Origin: Xanthomonas vasicola
GTDB taxonomy: Bacteria; Pseudomonadota; Gammaproteobacteria; Xanthomonadales; Xanthomonadaceae
Assembly (NCBI RefSeq): GCF_000772705.2
Contig: NZ_JSBW02000036.1
Location: 1-64,000, forward strand
Direction: 5' to 3'
DNA: 64,000 nt
In this document: positions 47,734 through 57,116 of the stretch, in pieces
Position numbering within the stretch: the stretch's first letter is position 1
How the letters are laid out: every line of letters begins with the position of its first letter
Program-made: the position numbers and the translations under genes
Notes under the pieces: model-generated
What the model was told of the DNA's origin: nothing
Seen by the model: the letters and a program-made list of their open reading frames with translations, nothing else
Databases searched by the model: none

Positions 47734-47892
47734 CGGTCCGGCGTGGCGTGAGGTGCAGACGTGCGCCGCTGCGAGAGACGCAGCGTGCGCGATGAGTGGA
47801 GCAAGGGTTTGTAGAAGAGCTGAACACCACCGCTCGCACGCAGTACATGCGACGGTCAGGTAGATCGCGCGCCGATTCCGGCAACGCGACCG

Positions 47893-49137
47893 CTACGCCA
47901 CACAGACGCGTTTGAACACCAGCGTGCCGTTGGTGCCACCGAAGCCGAAGCCGTTGGACATCACCGCATCCACCTGCACCTCGCGTGCCACGTTCGGCAC
48001 GTAATCCAGGTCGCAGCCCTCGCTGGGCTCTTCCAGGTTGATGGTCGGCGGGATGATGCCGGTATGCAGCGCCATCACCGAGAAGATCGCTTCCACCCCG
48101 CCGGCTGCGCCGAGCAGATGCCCGGTCATCGACTTGGTCGAGCTCACCATGGTCTTGTAGGCGTGATCGCCCAGCGCGCGCTTCATGGCCATGGTTTCGG
48201 CCAGATCGCCCAGCGGCGTGGAGGTGCCGTGCGCATTGAGGTAACCGATCTGTTCGGGATTGAGCTTGGCATCGCGCATCGCCGCAGCCATGCTGCGCGC
48301 CGCGCCTTCGCCATCTTCGCTCGGTGCGGTCATGTGGAACGCATCGGAACTGGCGCCGAAGCCGACCAGCTCTGCATAGATGCGCGCGCCACGCGCCTTG
48401 GCGTGTTCGTACTCTTCCAGCACCAGCACGCCGGCACCGTCGCCCAGCACGAAGCCATCGCGCTGTTTGTCCCACGGCCGCGAGGCGCCGGTCGGGTCGT
48501 TGTTGCGGGTGGACATCGCCTTCATCGCGCAGAAGCCGCCCACCGAACTCGGCGACGACCCACGCTCGGCGCCGCCGGCCAGCATCACATCGGCATCGCC
48601 GTGCTGGATCATGCGCATCGCCGTGCCGATCGAATGGTTGGAAGTGGCGCAGGCCGAGACAGCCGAGAACGTCGGGCCTTTCAGGCCTTTGATCAGGCTC
48701 ACCTGGCCGGGCAGCATGTTGATGATGGTGCTGGGCACGTAGAACGGCGAAATCTTGCGCGCGCCGCCCTCATGCAATTTGATGGTCTGCTCTTCGATGC
48801 CGAGCACTCCACCGATGCCGGAGCCGAGAATGGCGCCCACGCGTTCGGCATTGCTGTCGTCGATTTCCAGTCCGGAATCGTCCAGCGCCATGAACGAGGC
48901 GCCGACACCGTAGTGGATGAACGGATCCATCTTCTTGACGTCCTTGGCGGACACAAAAAGCGTGGGGTCGAAATTCCTGATTTCACCCGCGATCTTGGTG
49001 GTGAACTGCGAGGCATCGATCTGCGTGATCGGGCCAATGCCTGAGCGGCCGTGGACGATTCCATCCCAGCTGGTGGCCAGATCATTGCCAAGCGGCGACA
49101 CCATGCCCATGCCGGTAACGACAACACGACGACTCAT
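47893..49137 (-). CDS. fabF: 3-oxoacyl-ACP synthase II
   Basis: 414 residues from ATG 49137 (MSRRVVVTGMGMVSPLG) with AGGAG upstream; a longer open frame to 49221 is not needed. The active-site Cys is in SAVSACATSNHSIG, the two His in NAHGTSTPLGD and KSMTGHLLGAAG, and the C-terminal FGFGGTNGTLVF is typical. It elongates acyl-ACP chains and sets the cis-vaccenate content. The gene follows acpP by 140 bases. Confidence 0.97.
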   Translation of the reverse strand: MSRRVVVTGMGMVSPLGNDLATSWDGIVHGRSGIGPITQIDASQFTTKIAGEIRNFDPTLFVSAKDVKKMDPFIHYGVGASFMALDDSGLEIDDSNAERVGAILGSGIGGVLGIEEQTIKLHEGGARKISPFYVPSTIINMLPGQVSLIKGLKGPTFSAVSACATSNHSIGTAMRMIQHGDADVMLAGGAERGSSPSSVGGFCAMKAMSTRNNDPTGASRPWDKQRDGFVLGDGAGVLVLEEYEHAKARGARIYAELVGFGASSDAFHMTAPSEDGEGAARSMAAAMRDAKLNPEQIGYLNAHGTSTPLGDLAETMAMKRALGDHAYKTMVSSTKSMTGHLLGAAGGVEAIFSVMALHTGIIPPTINLEEPSEGCDLDYVPNVAREVQVDAVMSNGFGFGGTNGTLVFKRVCVA

Positions 49138-49277
49138 TGCAGATCTCCTCACCACGGAACGGACGGTGCTTGGGGTTGCGGGTGACACTTGAAAAACACA
49201 GGGCCGCATCAGCGGCCCCATGGAATGTCTGACGCGGCAGCGGCTCGATGCGCGCCACCACGATCAGGAACAACGCA

Positions 49278-49517
49278 TCAGCTCTTGACGTGAGACTTGA
49301 CGTAGTCGATCGCCTGCTGCACCGAGGTGATCTTCTCGGCCTCTTCGTCCGGGATCTCGCACTCGAATTCTTCTTCCAGCGCCATCACCAGCTCGACGGT
49401 GTCCAGCGAGTCGGCACCCAGGTCATCGACGAACGATGCGCTGGTGGTGACTTCCTCTTCCTTGACGCCGAGTTGTTCGACGACGATTTTCTTGACGCGT
49501 TCTTCGATGGTGCTCAT
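49278..49517 (-). CDS. acpP: Acyl carrier protein
   Basis: A 79-residue acidic four-helix protein carrying growing acyl chains on 4'-phosphopantetheine at Ser37 ([11 protein letters not shown]). The start [18 protein letters not shown] is the family consensus. The upstream open extension to 49676 is non-coding. It lies between fabG and fabF, as usual. Confidence 0.98.
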   Translation of the reverse strand: MSTIEERVKKIVVEQLGVKEEEVTTSASFVDDLGADSLDTVELVMALEEEFECEIPDEEAEKITSVQQAIDYVKSHVKS

Positions 49518-49721
49518 TGGGGATATCGCTCCAGATGGAGTAGTGGTGGTTCGAGTTTTAGGATCCCCGCACATGGATGTGCGGTGCTCCTGTGAGGGAC
49601 TCACAAAACGCCATCGCCGCTGCGATGGCCGCGTTGGATAGTGTAGTGGAACCGACCGGGCCTTGCATTGCATCACAACTCACGGCCGATCAGCCACTTA
49701 GCGCCTCCCGGCGCCGCACGC

Positions 49722-50465
49722 TCACGGCATGTACATGCCACCGTTGACGTGCAGGGTCTCACCGGTGATGTAGCGGGCCGTCGGGCCGGCCAGGAATGCC
49801 ACCGCATTGGCGATGTCTTCCGGCTGGCCCAGATGCCCCAACGCAATCTGCTGTAGCAAGGCTGTCTTGGCCTCGTCCGGCAGCGCCTTGGTCATGTCGG
49901 TATCGATGAAACCGGGCGCCACCACATTCACGGTGACCCCGCGCGAACCGATTTCCTTGGCCAGCGACTTGGAAAACGCAATGATGCCGGCCTTGGCCGC
50001 GGCGTAGTTGGTCTGACCCGGGTTACCGGTCACGCCAACCACCGAGGCGATATTGATGATGCGTCCCTTGCGCGCCTTCATCATGCCGCGCATCACCGCC
50101 TTGGAGGTACGGAACACGCTGGTCAGATTGGTGTCGATGATTGCCTGCCAGTCGTCGTCCTTCATCCGCATCAACAGGTTGTCGCGGGTGATGCCGGCAT
50201 TGTTGACCAGAATCGAGATCGCGCCGAATTCCGTGCCGATCGCATCGATCAGGCCATCGACCGCGGCTGCGTCGGTGACGTTCAGCTCACGGCCGTGTCC
50301 GCCGTGGGCGGCCAGACGCTCGCCGATCGCCATAGCGCCGGAGGCCGAGGTGGCGGTGCCGATGACCGTCGCGCCCTGGGCGGCCAGGGTATCGGCAATG
50401 GCCGCACCGATGCCGCGACTGGCGCCAGTGACGAGGGCGATTTCACCCTGCAGGGGCTTGCTCAT
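49722..50465 (-). CDS. fabG: 3-oxoacyl-ACP reductase
   Basis: 247 residues from ATG 50465 (MSKPLQGEIALVTGASRGIG) with GAGG upstream. NADPH-dependent short-chain dehydrogenase: TGASRGIG cofactor loop, NNAG, catalytic Ser in NIASVVG and Tyr-x-x-x-Lys in YAAAKAG, ending in GETLHVNGGMYMP. Second reaction of each elongation round. Confidence 0.97.
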   Translation of the reverse strand: MSKPLQGEIALVTGASRGIGAAIADTLAAQGATVIGTATSASGAMAIGERLAAHGGHGRELNVTDAAAVDGLIDAIGTEFGAISILVNNAGITRDNLLMRMKDDDWQAIIDTNLTSVFRTSKAVMRGMMKARKGRIINIASVVGVTGNPGQTNYAAAKAGIIAFSKSLAKEIGSRGVTVNVVAPGFIDTDMTKALPDEAKTALLQQIALGHLGQPEDIANAVAFLAGPTARYITGETLHVNGGMYMP

Positions 50466-50547
50466 GAATGCTGTTCCTCGAAGGGGGACGTCGCAACCTC
50501 GGCCGCGAACGTCGAGGCATGCCGGCACAACCGGCAGCGGCGTTGGA

Positions 50548-51492
50548 TCAGTGTGTCCACGCGTCGAGCGCGCCGGCGTAATCGGCAGGCGTTGCCAGCG
50601 GGCGCGCGTCCAGGCTCTTGTCGATGCGCTTGATCAGCCCGCTCAGTACCTTGCCCGGGCCGCATTCGGCGATCCGGGTGATGCCCTGGCCGGCGAGCGC
50701 CTGCACGCAACCGGTCCACTGCACCGGCAGGTACAGCTGTTCCACCAGCGCCTGGCGGATGGCCGCGCTGCCGTCGTGCACGCGTGCATCCACGTTCTGC
50801 ACCACCGGAATCTGCGGGGCGTGCCAGCTCAAGCCGGCCATCGCCTCGCCGAGCTGGTTGGCCGCATCGCGCATCAGCGGGGTGTGCGAGGGCACGCTCA
50901 CCGCCAGCTTGACCGCCTTGCGCACGCCGCGCTCGGCCAGCAGCGCCAGCGCGCGATCTACCGCTGCAGCATCGCCACCAATCACGATCTGGCCCGGCGA
51001 ATTGAAATTGGCAGGTACCACCACCTGGCTGCCTGCCGCCTCGGCGCAGACCTCCAGCACCACGGCGTCTTCGGCGCCCAGCACCGCAGCCATCGCGCCG
51101 ACGCCCGCCGGCGCTGCGGCCTGCATGAACTGGCCGCGCAGCCGCACCAGGTGCGCGCCATCGCGCAGCGACAAGGCGCCAGCGGCGACCAGCGCGGTGT
51201 ATTCGCCCAGGCTATGCCCGGCCAGCAGCGCAGGGCGCTGCCCGCGCTGGTCGGCCCATAGCCGCCACACCGCCACGCCTGCGGCCAGCAAGGCCGGCTG
51301 GGTGTATTCGGTGCGGTTGAGCATTTCTTCCGGGCCGCCCTGGGACAGCGCCCACAGGTCGACGCCAGCGCCTTCGGAGGCTTCGGCGAACGTTTCGCGA
51401 ATCTGCGGGTGCAACTCGGACAGTTCGGCCAGCATGCCCAGGGCCTGCGAGCCCTGGCCGGGAAACACGAAGGCGAGAGTGGATTCGGTCAC
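50548..51492 (-). CDS. fabD: Malonyl-CoA:ACP transacylase
   Basis: A 314-residue enzyme loading malonyl onto ACP. FVFPGQGSQALGM at the N-terminus, nucleophile Ser in AGHSLGEYTALV, Arg in VRLRGQFMQ, His in SVPSHTPLM. It lies 82 bases upstream of fabG. Confidence 0.96.
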   Translation of the reverse strand: MTESTLAFVFPGQGSQALGMLAELSELHPQIRETFAEASEGAGVDLWALSQGGPEEMLNRTEYTQPALLAAGVAVWRLWADQRGQRPALLAGHSLGEYTALVAAGALSLRDGAHLVRLRGQFMQAAAPAGVGAMAAVLGAEDAVVLEVCAEAAGSQVVVPANFNSPGQIVIGGDAAAVDRALALLAERGVRKAVKLAVSVPSHTPLMRDAANQLGEAMAGLSWHAPQIPVVQNVDARVHDGSAAIRQALVEQLYLPVQWTGCVQALAGQGITRIAECGPGKVLSGLIKRIDKSLDARPLATPADYAGALDAWTH

Positions 51493-51768
51493 GCGTTGCT
51501 GCCTACAAAAATCGAGCCGGGATCATACGTGCGAAATCGCTCTGGCGTCTGTACTGCCGCGTATGCAGGAGCAGCCAGAACGTGTTCCGACTTCGCAAAA
51601 TCGCATACGAGGTTTGCTCACGCACGCAACAGCAACAGCCACCCAGATGGGCGGCAGTCGGAATCGATGTTGAAGGCGCTGCCGACGAATGCGGTGCTGC
51701 CACCGCCTGCGAGGCCAGCGATGAGGCTGAAGGATTAGGCGCACCAGGTGTTGGCGCATGCGCCCGTT

Positions 51769-52209
51769 CTATCCAGGCAACGAGAATGCCGCCGCTTGTC
51801 CGCGCAGCACGCCGGCCTCATCGACGAGCTGCCAGACCACGCCATCAGTGATCCGGAAGCGGGAGCCATCCTTCGCGATCCGCACGCCTGCGTAGTCCTT
51901 CACCACGCCATCGCGGGTGACCGCGTCGAGCAAACGCTGACGTTCCGCTCGCTCCGGCAACTCTGCCGACAGGCGCGATGGCATCCCAACGAACTCATTC
52001 CAGTCGTAACCGAACACGCGCTGCGCCGCCCGGTTCGCATAGACGAAGCGCGGGTCCGCAGCAGTATCGTGCGCAAGCAGCGCGAACGGCGCTTCGTGAT
52101 ACAGCCAATCGGGCTCGATCAGCCGATCCGCGACCAGCGGGTGGCCTGCGAACCGCTGGTAGCTGCCGGCGAGCAAGGCGACGAAGATGGAGTCGTGCGT
52201 GGGGTGCAT
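51769..52209 (-). CDS. MEKHLA (PAS-like) domain protein
   Basis: A 146-residue protein consisting of one MEKHLA domain, a PAS-related sensory module also found at the C-terminus of plant HD-ZIP III proteins: LLAGSYQRFAGHPL, WLYHEAPFALLAHDTAADPRF, YANRAAQRVFGYDWNEFVG, MPSRLSAELPERAERQRLL, DYAGVRIAKDGSRFRITDGV. No output domain. It interrupts the fab cluster between fabH and fabD with gaps of about 240 and 275 bases, so it is probably an independent gene. Confidence 0.88.
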   Translation of the reverse strand: MHPTHDSIFVALLAGSYQRFAGHPLVADRLIEPDWLYHEAPFALLAHDTAADPRFVYANRAAQRVFGYDWNEFVGMPSRLSAELPERAERQRLLDAVTRDGVVKDYAGVRIAKDGSRFRITDGVVWQLVDEAGVLRGQAAAFSLPG

Positions 52210-52449
52210 GCCCCGAATTTACCCGCTGGGCGGCTTGTCCGACGGACTGACCCGCAGGCCGGTTGCGTTGAGCGAATCGAGCGATCTAAGAGCGGGCGCT
52301 ACCCTTGGCGGAATTCAAGCGCTCCGGAAACGCACAGAGGCCGCAGAAGGACAAGATTGCCACCACCTCAAGGAACGAGGCATATCGTCCTCCACGCATG
52401 GACTTGCCAGGGCAGACGCGTTCGCCTGCCAACGCAGCAGGCAAAAACC

Positions 52450-53427
52450 TCAGTAGCGCAGCAGCGCCGAGCCCCAGGTAAACCCGCCGCCGAAGGCTTC
52501 CAGCAGCAGCAACTGACCGCGCTGCACGCGCCCGGAGCGCACCGCTTCGTCCAGCGCCAGCGGCACCGAGGCCGAGGAGGTATTGCCGTGACGATCCACG
52601 GTGACGACCACTTGCTCCATCGGCAGGTCCAGCCGCTTGGCTGTGGCCTCGATGATGCGCAGGTTGGCCTGATGCGGGATCAGCCAATCCAGGTCGTGCT
52701 TGTCGTAGCCGTTGGCCGCCAGAGTCTCATCGACCACCGAGTCCAACGCCTTAACCGCGTACTTGAAGACGTCGTTGCCCTTCATCAGCAACGCGCCGCC
52801 GCCGTTCTTGCCTTCGCCGAAGCCGACCGACACGCCCACCGGATCCCACAGCAGCTCTTTCTTGCTGCCATCGGCATGCAGGTGGGTGCTGAGAATGCCG
52901 GTCTCTTCGTCGGCCTTGAGGATTACCGCGCCAGCACCGTCGCCGAACAGCACGCAGGTGGTGCGGTCGGTCCAGTCGACGATGCGGGTCAGGGTTTCTG
53001 CGCCAACCACCAGCACGGTCTTGGCGTCGCCACTGCGCACGAACTTGTCGGCCACGCTGAGAGCGTAGACAAAGCCTGAGCAGGCGGCGTTGACGTCCAT
53101 TGCACCACAACCAACGATGCCCAGCCGGGCCTGCAGCAAACAGGCGGTCGACGGAAAGATCAGGTCGGGGGTGGTGGTACCGATGACGATCAGATCGATC
53201 TCATCGGCGGTCACCCCGGCCGCTTCCATCGCTCTCAGCGAGGCGAAGTACGCCAGATCGCCGGTGGTCTGGTCGTCGGCAGCGATGTGACGTTCACGGA
53301 TACCAGTGCGCGAGAAGATCCATTCATCGCTGGTATCGACAATCTTCGACATGTCGTCGTTGGTCAACACCTTTTCGGGCAAATAGCTACCCGTGCCCGC
53401 GATTCTGGAATAGATCCGCTTGCTCAT
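52450..53427 (-). CDS. fabH: 3-oxoacyl-ACP synthase III
   Basis: A 325-residue enzyme starting fatty acid synthesis from acetyl-CoA (or branched primers) and malonyl-ACP. The Cys is in [13 protein letters not shown], the His in [11 protein letters not shown] and the Asn in [13 protein letters not shown]; the C-terminal [13 protein letters not shown] is conserved. The RBS is AGGGA. Unlike E. coli there is no plsX between rpmF and fabH (gap 90 bases). Confidence 0.97.
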   Translation of the reverse strand: MSKRIYSRIAGTGSYLPEKVLTNDDMSKIVDTSDEWIFSRTGIRERHIAADDQTTGDLAYFASLRAMEAAGVTADEIDLIVIGTTTPDLIFPSTACLLQARLGIVGCGAMDVNAACSGFVYALSVADKFVRSGDAKTVLVVGAETLTRIVDWTDRTTCVLFGDGAGAVILKADEETGILSTHLHADGSKKELLWDPVGVSVGFGEGKNGGGALLMKGNDVFKYAVKALDSVVDETLAANGYDKHDLDWLIPHQANLRIIEATAKRLDLPMEQVVVTVDRHGNTSSASVPLALDEAVRSGRVQRGQLLLLEAFGGGFTWGSALLRY

Positions 53428-53517
53428 ACTGTTCCCTGTTGCCAGAGCCGCGGCGACCGGCGGCTCCTGAAGAAGCGAGAGTCACCCGGCCGCGTCGAAC
53501 GCGGCGGGCGCCACGGA

Positions 53518-53712
53518 TCAATCTTCTTGAACGGCCGACGACTTGGTGGTGATCACCTTCTTGCCGCGGTAGTAACCGTCAGCGGTGATGTGGTGACGCA
53601 GATGAATCTCGCCGCTGGTCGGGTCGGTCGACAGCTGCTTGGCGGTCAGGGCATCGTGCGAACGACGCTGGCCGCGGCGGGACGGGGTGACACGGGATTT
53701 CTGCACAGCCAT
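53518..53712 (-). CDS. rpmF: Ribosomal protein L32
   Basis: A 64-residue basic protein, [20 protein letters not shown] at the N-terminus, the family consensus. The zinc-binding Cys residues found in some L32 are absent, i.e. the C-minus form. The RBS is GGAG; it follows yceD by 97 bases. Confidence 0.97.
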   Translation of the reverse strand: MAVQKSRVTPSRRGQRRSHDALTAKQLSTDPTSGEIHLRHHITADGYYRGKKVITTKSSAVQED

Positions 53713-53809
53713 GGGATTGCTCCAACTTTAGTTCGATAACTTGCCTGTTGAGTCGAACAGCACGCTCTACGCCCGCGTCGACCTGTCTTACCGCCCTTAA
53801 CAGCGGCGG

Positions 53810-54319
53810 TTACTGTTTCTTCAACGCAGCCAGCGCCGCGAACGGACTGGCCTTGTCTTGCTCTTCCTGGGTCGGAACCCATTCGGCATCGATTGCTTCG
53901 CTACCCGGCGCCATCGGTACCACCGGCACTGCCAGCACCAGCTCGTCCTCGACCATGTCGACGGCCCGCAGCAATCCATCTTCCGGCACCAGCAATGCTT
54001 CGTACTCGGCCGGCAATGCAGCTTCGTCGGCTTCGTCACGGATCAAACCAAGACGCTGTCTGACTTGCACCGGATACAGGAAACGTTGCAGGCTGCGCTG
54101 GCAGGCCAGCGGAAGCTCGACATCGATACTGAGTTCGACATAGGCGACCTTGAGCAGAGTGTCCTCATCGAATTGAAGCGAATAGACACATTCGCCTTCT
54201 GTATCGACAAGACTTCCCTGCAGACGGGTCATCGCGGATAGCGGGATGCGGCCATCGAAGCGCCTGCGCGCTGCGACCATCCGCCAAGCATCCAGCATTT
54301 CGGGTACGTTCGCGGACAT
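53810..54319 (-). CDS. yceD: YceD/DUF177, 23S rRNA accumulation protein
   Basis: 169 residues from the codon at 54319 (MSANVPEMLDAWRMVAARR), chosen by homology of the N-terminus; the RBS is weak. Family features include FDGRIPLSAMTRLQGSL, CQRSLQRFLYPV and a very acidic C-terminal half (PAEYEALLVPEDG, then DMVEDELVLAVPVVP). Linked to rpmF in most gammaproteobacteria and required for normal 23S rRNA levels. Confidence 0.92.
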   Translation of the reverse strand: MSANVPEMLDAWRMVAARRRFDGRIPLSAMTRLQGSLVDTEGECVYSLQFDEDTLLKVAYVELSIDVELPLACQRSLQRFLYPVQVRQRLGLIRDEADEAALPAEYEALLVPEDGLLRAVDMVEDELVLAVPVVPMAPGSEAIDAEWVPTQEEQDKASPFAALAALKKQ

Positions 54320-54431
54320 AAGCCGCAGAATGTTAAAGACCCGCAGCGACCCTGTCAAATGGCCCCATTCATGCGATTGCCGCGGCGCCCTCAGGACGGC
54401 AGACTCCGCTGCCCGCCCTGTGTAGCGCGCC

Positions 54432-55025
54432 ATGATGCCACGCCTGATCCTAGCCTCCACGTCTGCCTACCGGCGCGAGCTCCTAAGCCGCCTGCAGCTG
54501 GAATTTGACACTGCCCGGCCGGAAGTCGATGAGCAGGCGAAACCGGGCGAAACTCCGAGTGCGCTGGCCAGCCGCCTGGCCGCCGAAAAGGCCGCTGCGG
54601 TGGCGGCTCGCCTCCCCGAGGCCTGGGTGATCGGCTCGGATCAGGTCGCTGATATAGAAGGCGAGGCACTGGGCAAGCCGGGTACGCGGGAGCGGGCGCG
54701 GGCGCGGGAGCGGGCGCGGGCGCAGCTAACGACCATGTCGGGCCGGACGTTGCGCTTTCATACCGCCGTCAGCCTGATCGGCCCGGAGCGTGAACTGCAC
54801 GCATTAGACCTGACCGAGGTGCAGCTACGCACCCTGACGGCCGCCGAGATAGAGCGCTACCTGGACGCCGAACCAGCCCTGGACTGCGCCGGCAGCTTCA
54901 AATGCGAAGGTCTGGGCATCAGCCTGTTCGACGCCATCCGTTCGGCCGACCCCACTGCTCTGGTCGGCCTGCCGCTGATCGCGCTGGCGCGGTTGCTGCG
55001 GCAGGCGGGGTTTCAACTGCCTTGA
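54432..55025 (+). CDS. maf: Maf-family nucleotide pyrophosphatase (YceF type)
   Basis: A 197-residue house-cleaning enzyme hydrolysing 7-methyl-GTP or similar nucleotides. ILASTSAYRRELLSRL at the N-terminus, GSDQVA at residue 74, and EPALDCAGSFKCEGLGISLFD identify the YceF branch. It carries an internal duplication: an 18-base unit (54687-54704, repeated exactly at 54705-54722) encodes RERARA twice, adding six residues in the loop after LGKPGT. Divergent from yceD, as often seen. Confidence 0.93.
   Translation: MMPRLILASTSAYRRELLSRLQLEFDTARPEVDEQAKPGETPSALASRLAAEKAAAVAARLPEAWVIGSDQVADIEGEALGKPGTRERARARERARAQLTTMSGRTLRFHTAVSLIGPERELHALDLTEVQLRTLTAAEIERYLDAEPALDCAGSFKCEGLGISLFDAIRSADPTALVGLPLIALARLLRQAGFQLP
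54687..54722. repeat. Perfect 18-bp tandem duplication within maf
   Basis: Two exact in-frame copies of CGGGAGCGGGCGCGGGCG, encoding RERARA each. Confidence 0.92.
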
Positions 55026-55149
55026 GTACCCGGCAGCGATGGCTGAGCCGGCAACGATGGCTGAGGAAGCGACAAGCCCCCCACCCTTCCATGCAGTGAT
55101 GGTGCCAAAGGCCGACCCAGCCATTTGCAACGCAGTCGCGAAGGCAAAC

Positions 55150-56937
55150 CTAGAACAGAGCGCCGCCCTTCACTTTAAGAGCCCGAAGGCAGGATGGCGC
55201 GACAGTTCGTGCCGACCAACCAACCCACTGCGCACGCACTCCAACACGCGTCGCCATTCCGATCGGATTTTTATCGCACATCAGCACCAGACGTGCCGCC
55301 GACGTCTCTGCCTCGAAATCAAATCGAATCGCTGATTCATCATTTAAAAGATTACGAACAGGGGTCGTAGCAACATCGCTGATCACCACTGGATCGGTAG
55401 CGACCTGCGTGCCGTCCAGATAGCGTGTTTCCGGCCAAGCAAAGATGGACGTATTTTCTGCCTTCAGGACAGGCAGCGCATCGGCAACCTCCGCAAGAAC
55501 GGTCTCTCCGTGGACGGCGTCAACATCAATCACTCCTGCAGCTGCTGCGGTTGCCGTCATGTTGGCGGCAGCCTGCATGCGCTGGGCAAGCAATGCCATC
55601 CAGACCGTACTTGGCAACAAGCAACATGCCAGCGCGAGGCCCGCCACTGCGACACGGCGCGGGTGAAAATTTCCATACCGAACGAACGACCACAACAACA
55701 GACCGCTCCAAAACAGAACCGACCAAGGCACATAGCGCGTAGCAAGCAATTGCTCGGGAAAAGACTGGAAATAGATAGCACGCGCCAGAGCGATTGCCGC
55801 TCCGATGGCAAGCGCAAAACAGGCAATTGAGAGAGCTGTCAGTTCTGCCACCGATTCCGCACGCCGACGCCAGCTAGAGTAGGTGATGCCCATCAAACAA
55901 CCCACACCAACGAACCCTAGCAGCCTGTGCGGCCAAGCCGAGACCATGACCGGGCCGAACACCGATGCGTAGCCACTAGAAATCGCAACCACAACCGTTC
56001 GCAATGACTCGATTGGCAATTGTGCTGCGACACTCACGTCAACCAGTGGCAGGCAGGCGTAAATAAAAGGCGCAGACAGCCAACGTAAAACAAGATCCAG
56101 CTGCGTAATGGGCGAGATGATGCCTGCACCTCGTACGTGCGTATCGCCAAAACCAATGACCAGCAGCAGCGACAGAGCAAAGCCCGATAGCACAATGCAC
56201 CACTGGACCCAAGATGCCCTGCGCAGCAGCAACATAGCGAGTAACGCGACGAACGTGGCGATGCCCGAGCCAAAACAGAAGGTCGCCGCGAACCCGCAGA
56301 GTGAAGCAAGTACAGCGCGCCACCAACCGTCACCATGACCAAGCAACCAACACCCGGCGACCAGAAACGTGGTGATCAGATAGACATGCACCGACTCATT
56401 TGCATGCACCAATGCCCGCTCGTTTCCCAGCCAGAAAATACTGATCGTACAAACCAAACCGGCGGCAGCGTACGCCATAGCACCCAGACGCTCATTACGC
56501 ACCAGACGTAGCAACATCCATACGGTGAGCAAAGCCAGCGCAACACCCACACAGATCTGCAGCCATTGATTTCCACCAAACCATCTAAGCTCGGCCAAAC
56601 GTAGCAGATTGGGCAGGACCTCACGATGACCGTTATCCACCGCAAGCACGTTGCGCGGCCAAGGCCGGCTCAGGAGGTTTTTTGCAAATCGCCACGGATC
56701 GGCATATAGCACCTTTGGCGACAGCATAATCATCGCCAACACACCGATTGCGAGATAGAACCATTGGACACCAAGCAACAGCACATCCGGCAACTTGCTC
56801 CAAGCCCTGCCTGCTCCACGGCACTCACTGGAATCGCTTGGTAAATGCTTATCTTTGCGCTGCAATTGCTTGTCCTTTTCCTTTTTGACTATAGCCAGCC
56901 GCTGCACAACCATGCAGCCAAACACACATGGCCTCAT
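55150..56937 (-). CDS. Large multi-spanning membrane protein, unknown function
   Basis: 595 residues with about eleven predicted membrane segments after a hydrophilic, Lys-rich head of about 50 residues (VKKEKDKQLQRKDKHLPS). A lumenal-type loop after the first segment contains WPRNVLAVDNGHREVLPNLL and LRWFGGNQWLQ; the layout (N-terminal loop with acidic residue, many helices, soluble C-terminal region of about 130 residues) recalls GT-C-fold glycosyltransferases or O-antigen-type transporters, but no signature is decisive. The G+C content of 55.2-57.1 kb is clearly below that of its neighbours, suggesting horizontal acquisition. It sits next to a PMT-like gene on the same strand. Confidence 0.75.
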   Translation of the reverse strand: MRPCVFGCMVVQRLAIVKKEKDKQLQRKDKHLPSDSSECRGAGRAWSKLPDVLLLGVQWFYLAIGVLAMIMLSPKVLYADPWRFAKNLLSRPWPRNVLAVDNGHREVLPNLLRLAELRWFGGNQWLQICVGVALALLTVWMLLRLVRNERLGAMAYAAAGLVCTISIFWLGNERALVHANESVHVYLITTFLVAGCWLLGHGDGWWRAVLASLCGFAATFCFGSGIATFVALLAMLLLRRASWVQWCIVLSGFALSLLLVIGFGDTHVRGAGIISPITQLDLVLRWLSAPFIYACLPLVDVSVAAQLPIESLRTVVVAISSGYASVFGPVMVSAWPHRLLGFVGVGCLMGITYSSWRRRAESVAELTALSIACFALAIGAAIALARAIYFQSFPEQLLATRYVPWSVLFWSGLLLWSFVRYGNFHPRRVAVAGLALACCLLPSTVWMALLAQRMQAAANMTATAAAAGVIDVDAVHGETVLAEVADALPVLKAENTSIFAWPETRYLDGTQVATDPVVISDVATTPVRNLLNDESAIRFDFEAETSAARLVLMCDKNPIGMATRVGVRAQWVGWSARTVAPSCLRALKVKGGALF

Positions 56938-57116
56938 CGTTGTATTTTAGTGACCACCATCACCGCTAAAAATTTTTGTCCGCGCATTATCTCAGGCAAA
57001 TTTTGCAGTCCATCTTCCAACACCCTTCACCTTCGCCTGGTAAGACAGCATCACCCGGAAGGCTGCTTGGTGACTCGTACGGCGGCTTTACTCGGCGCTG
57101 GAACTTACAAGCCACC

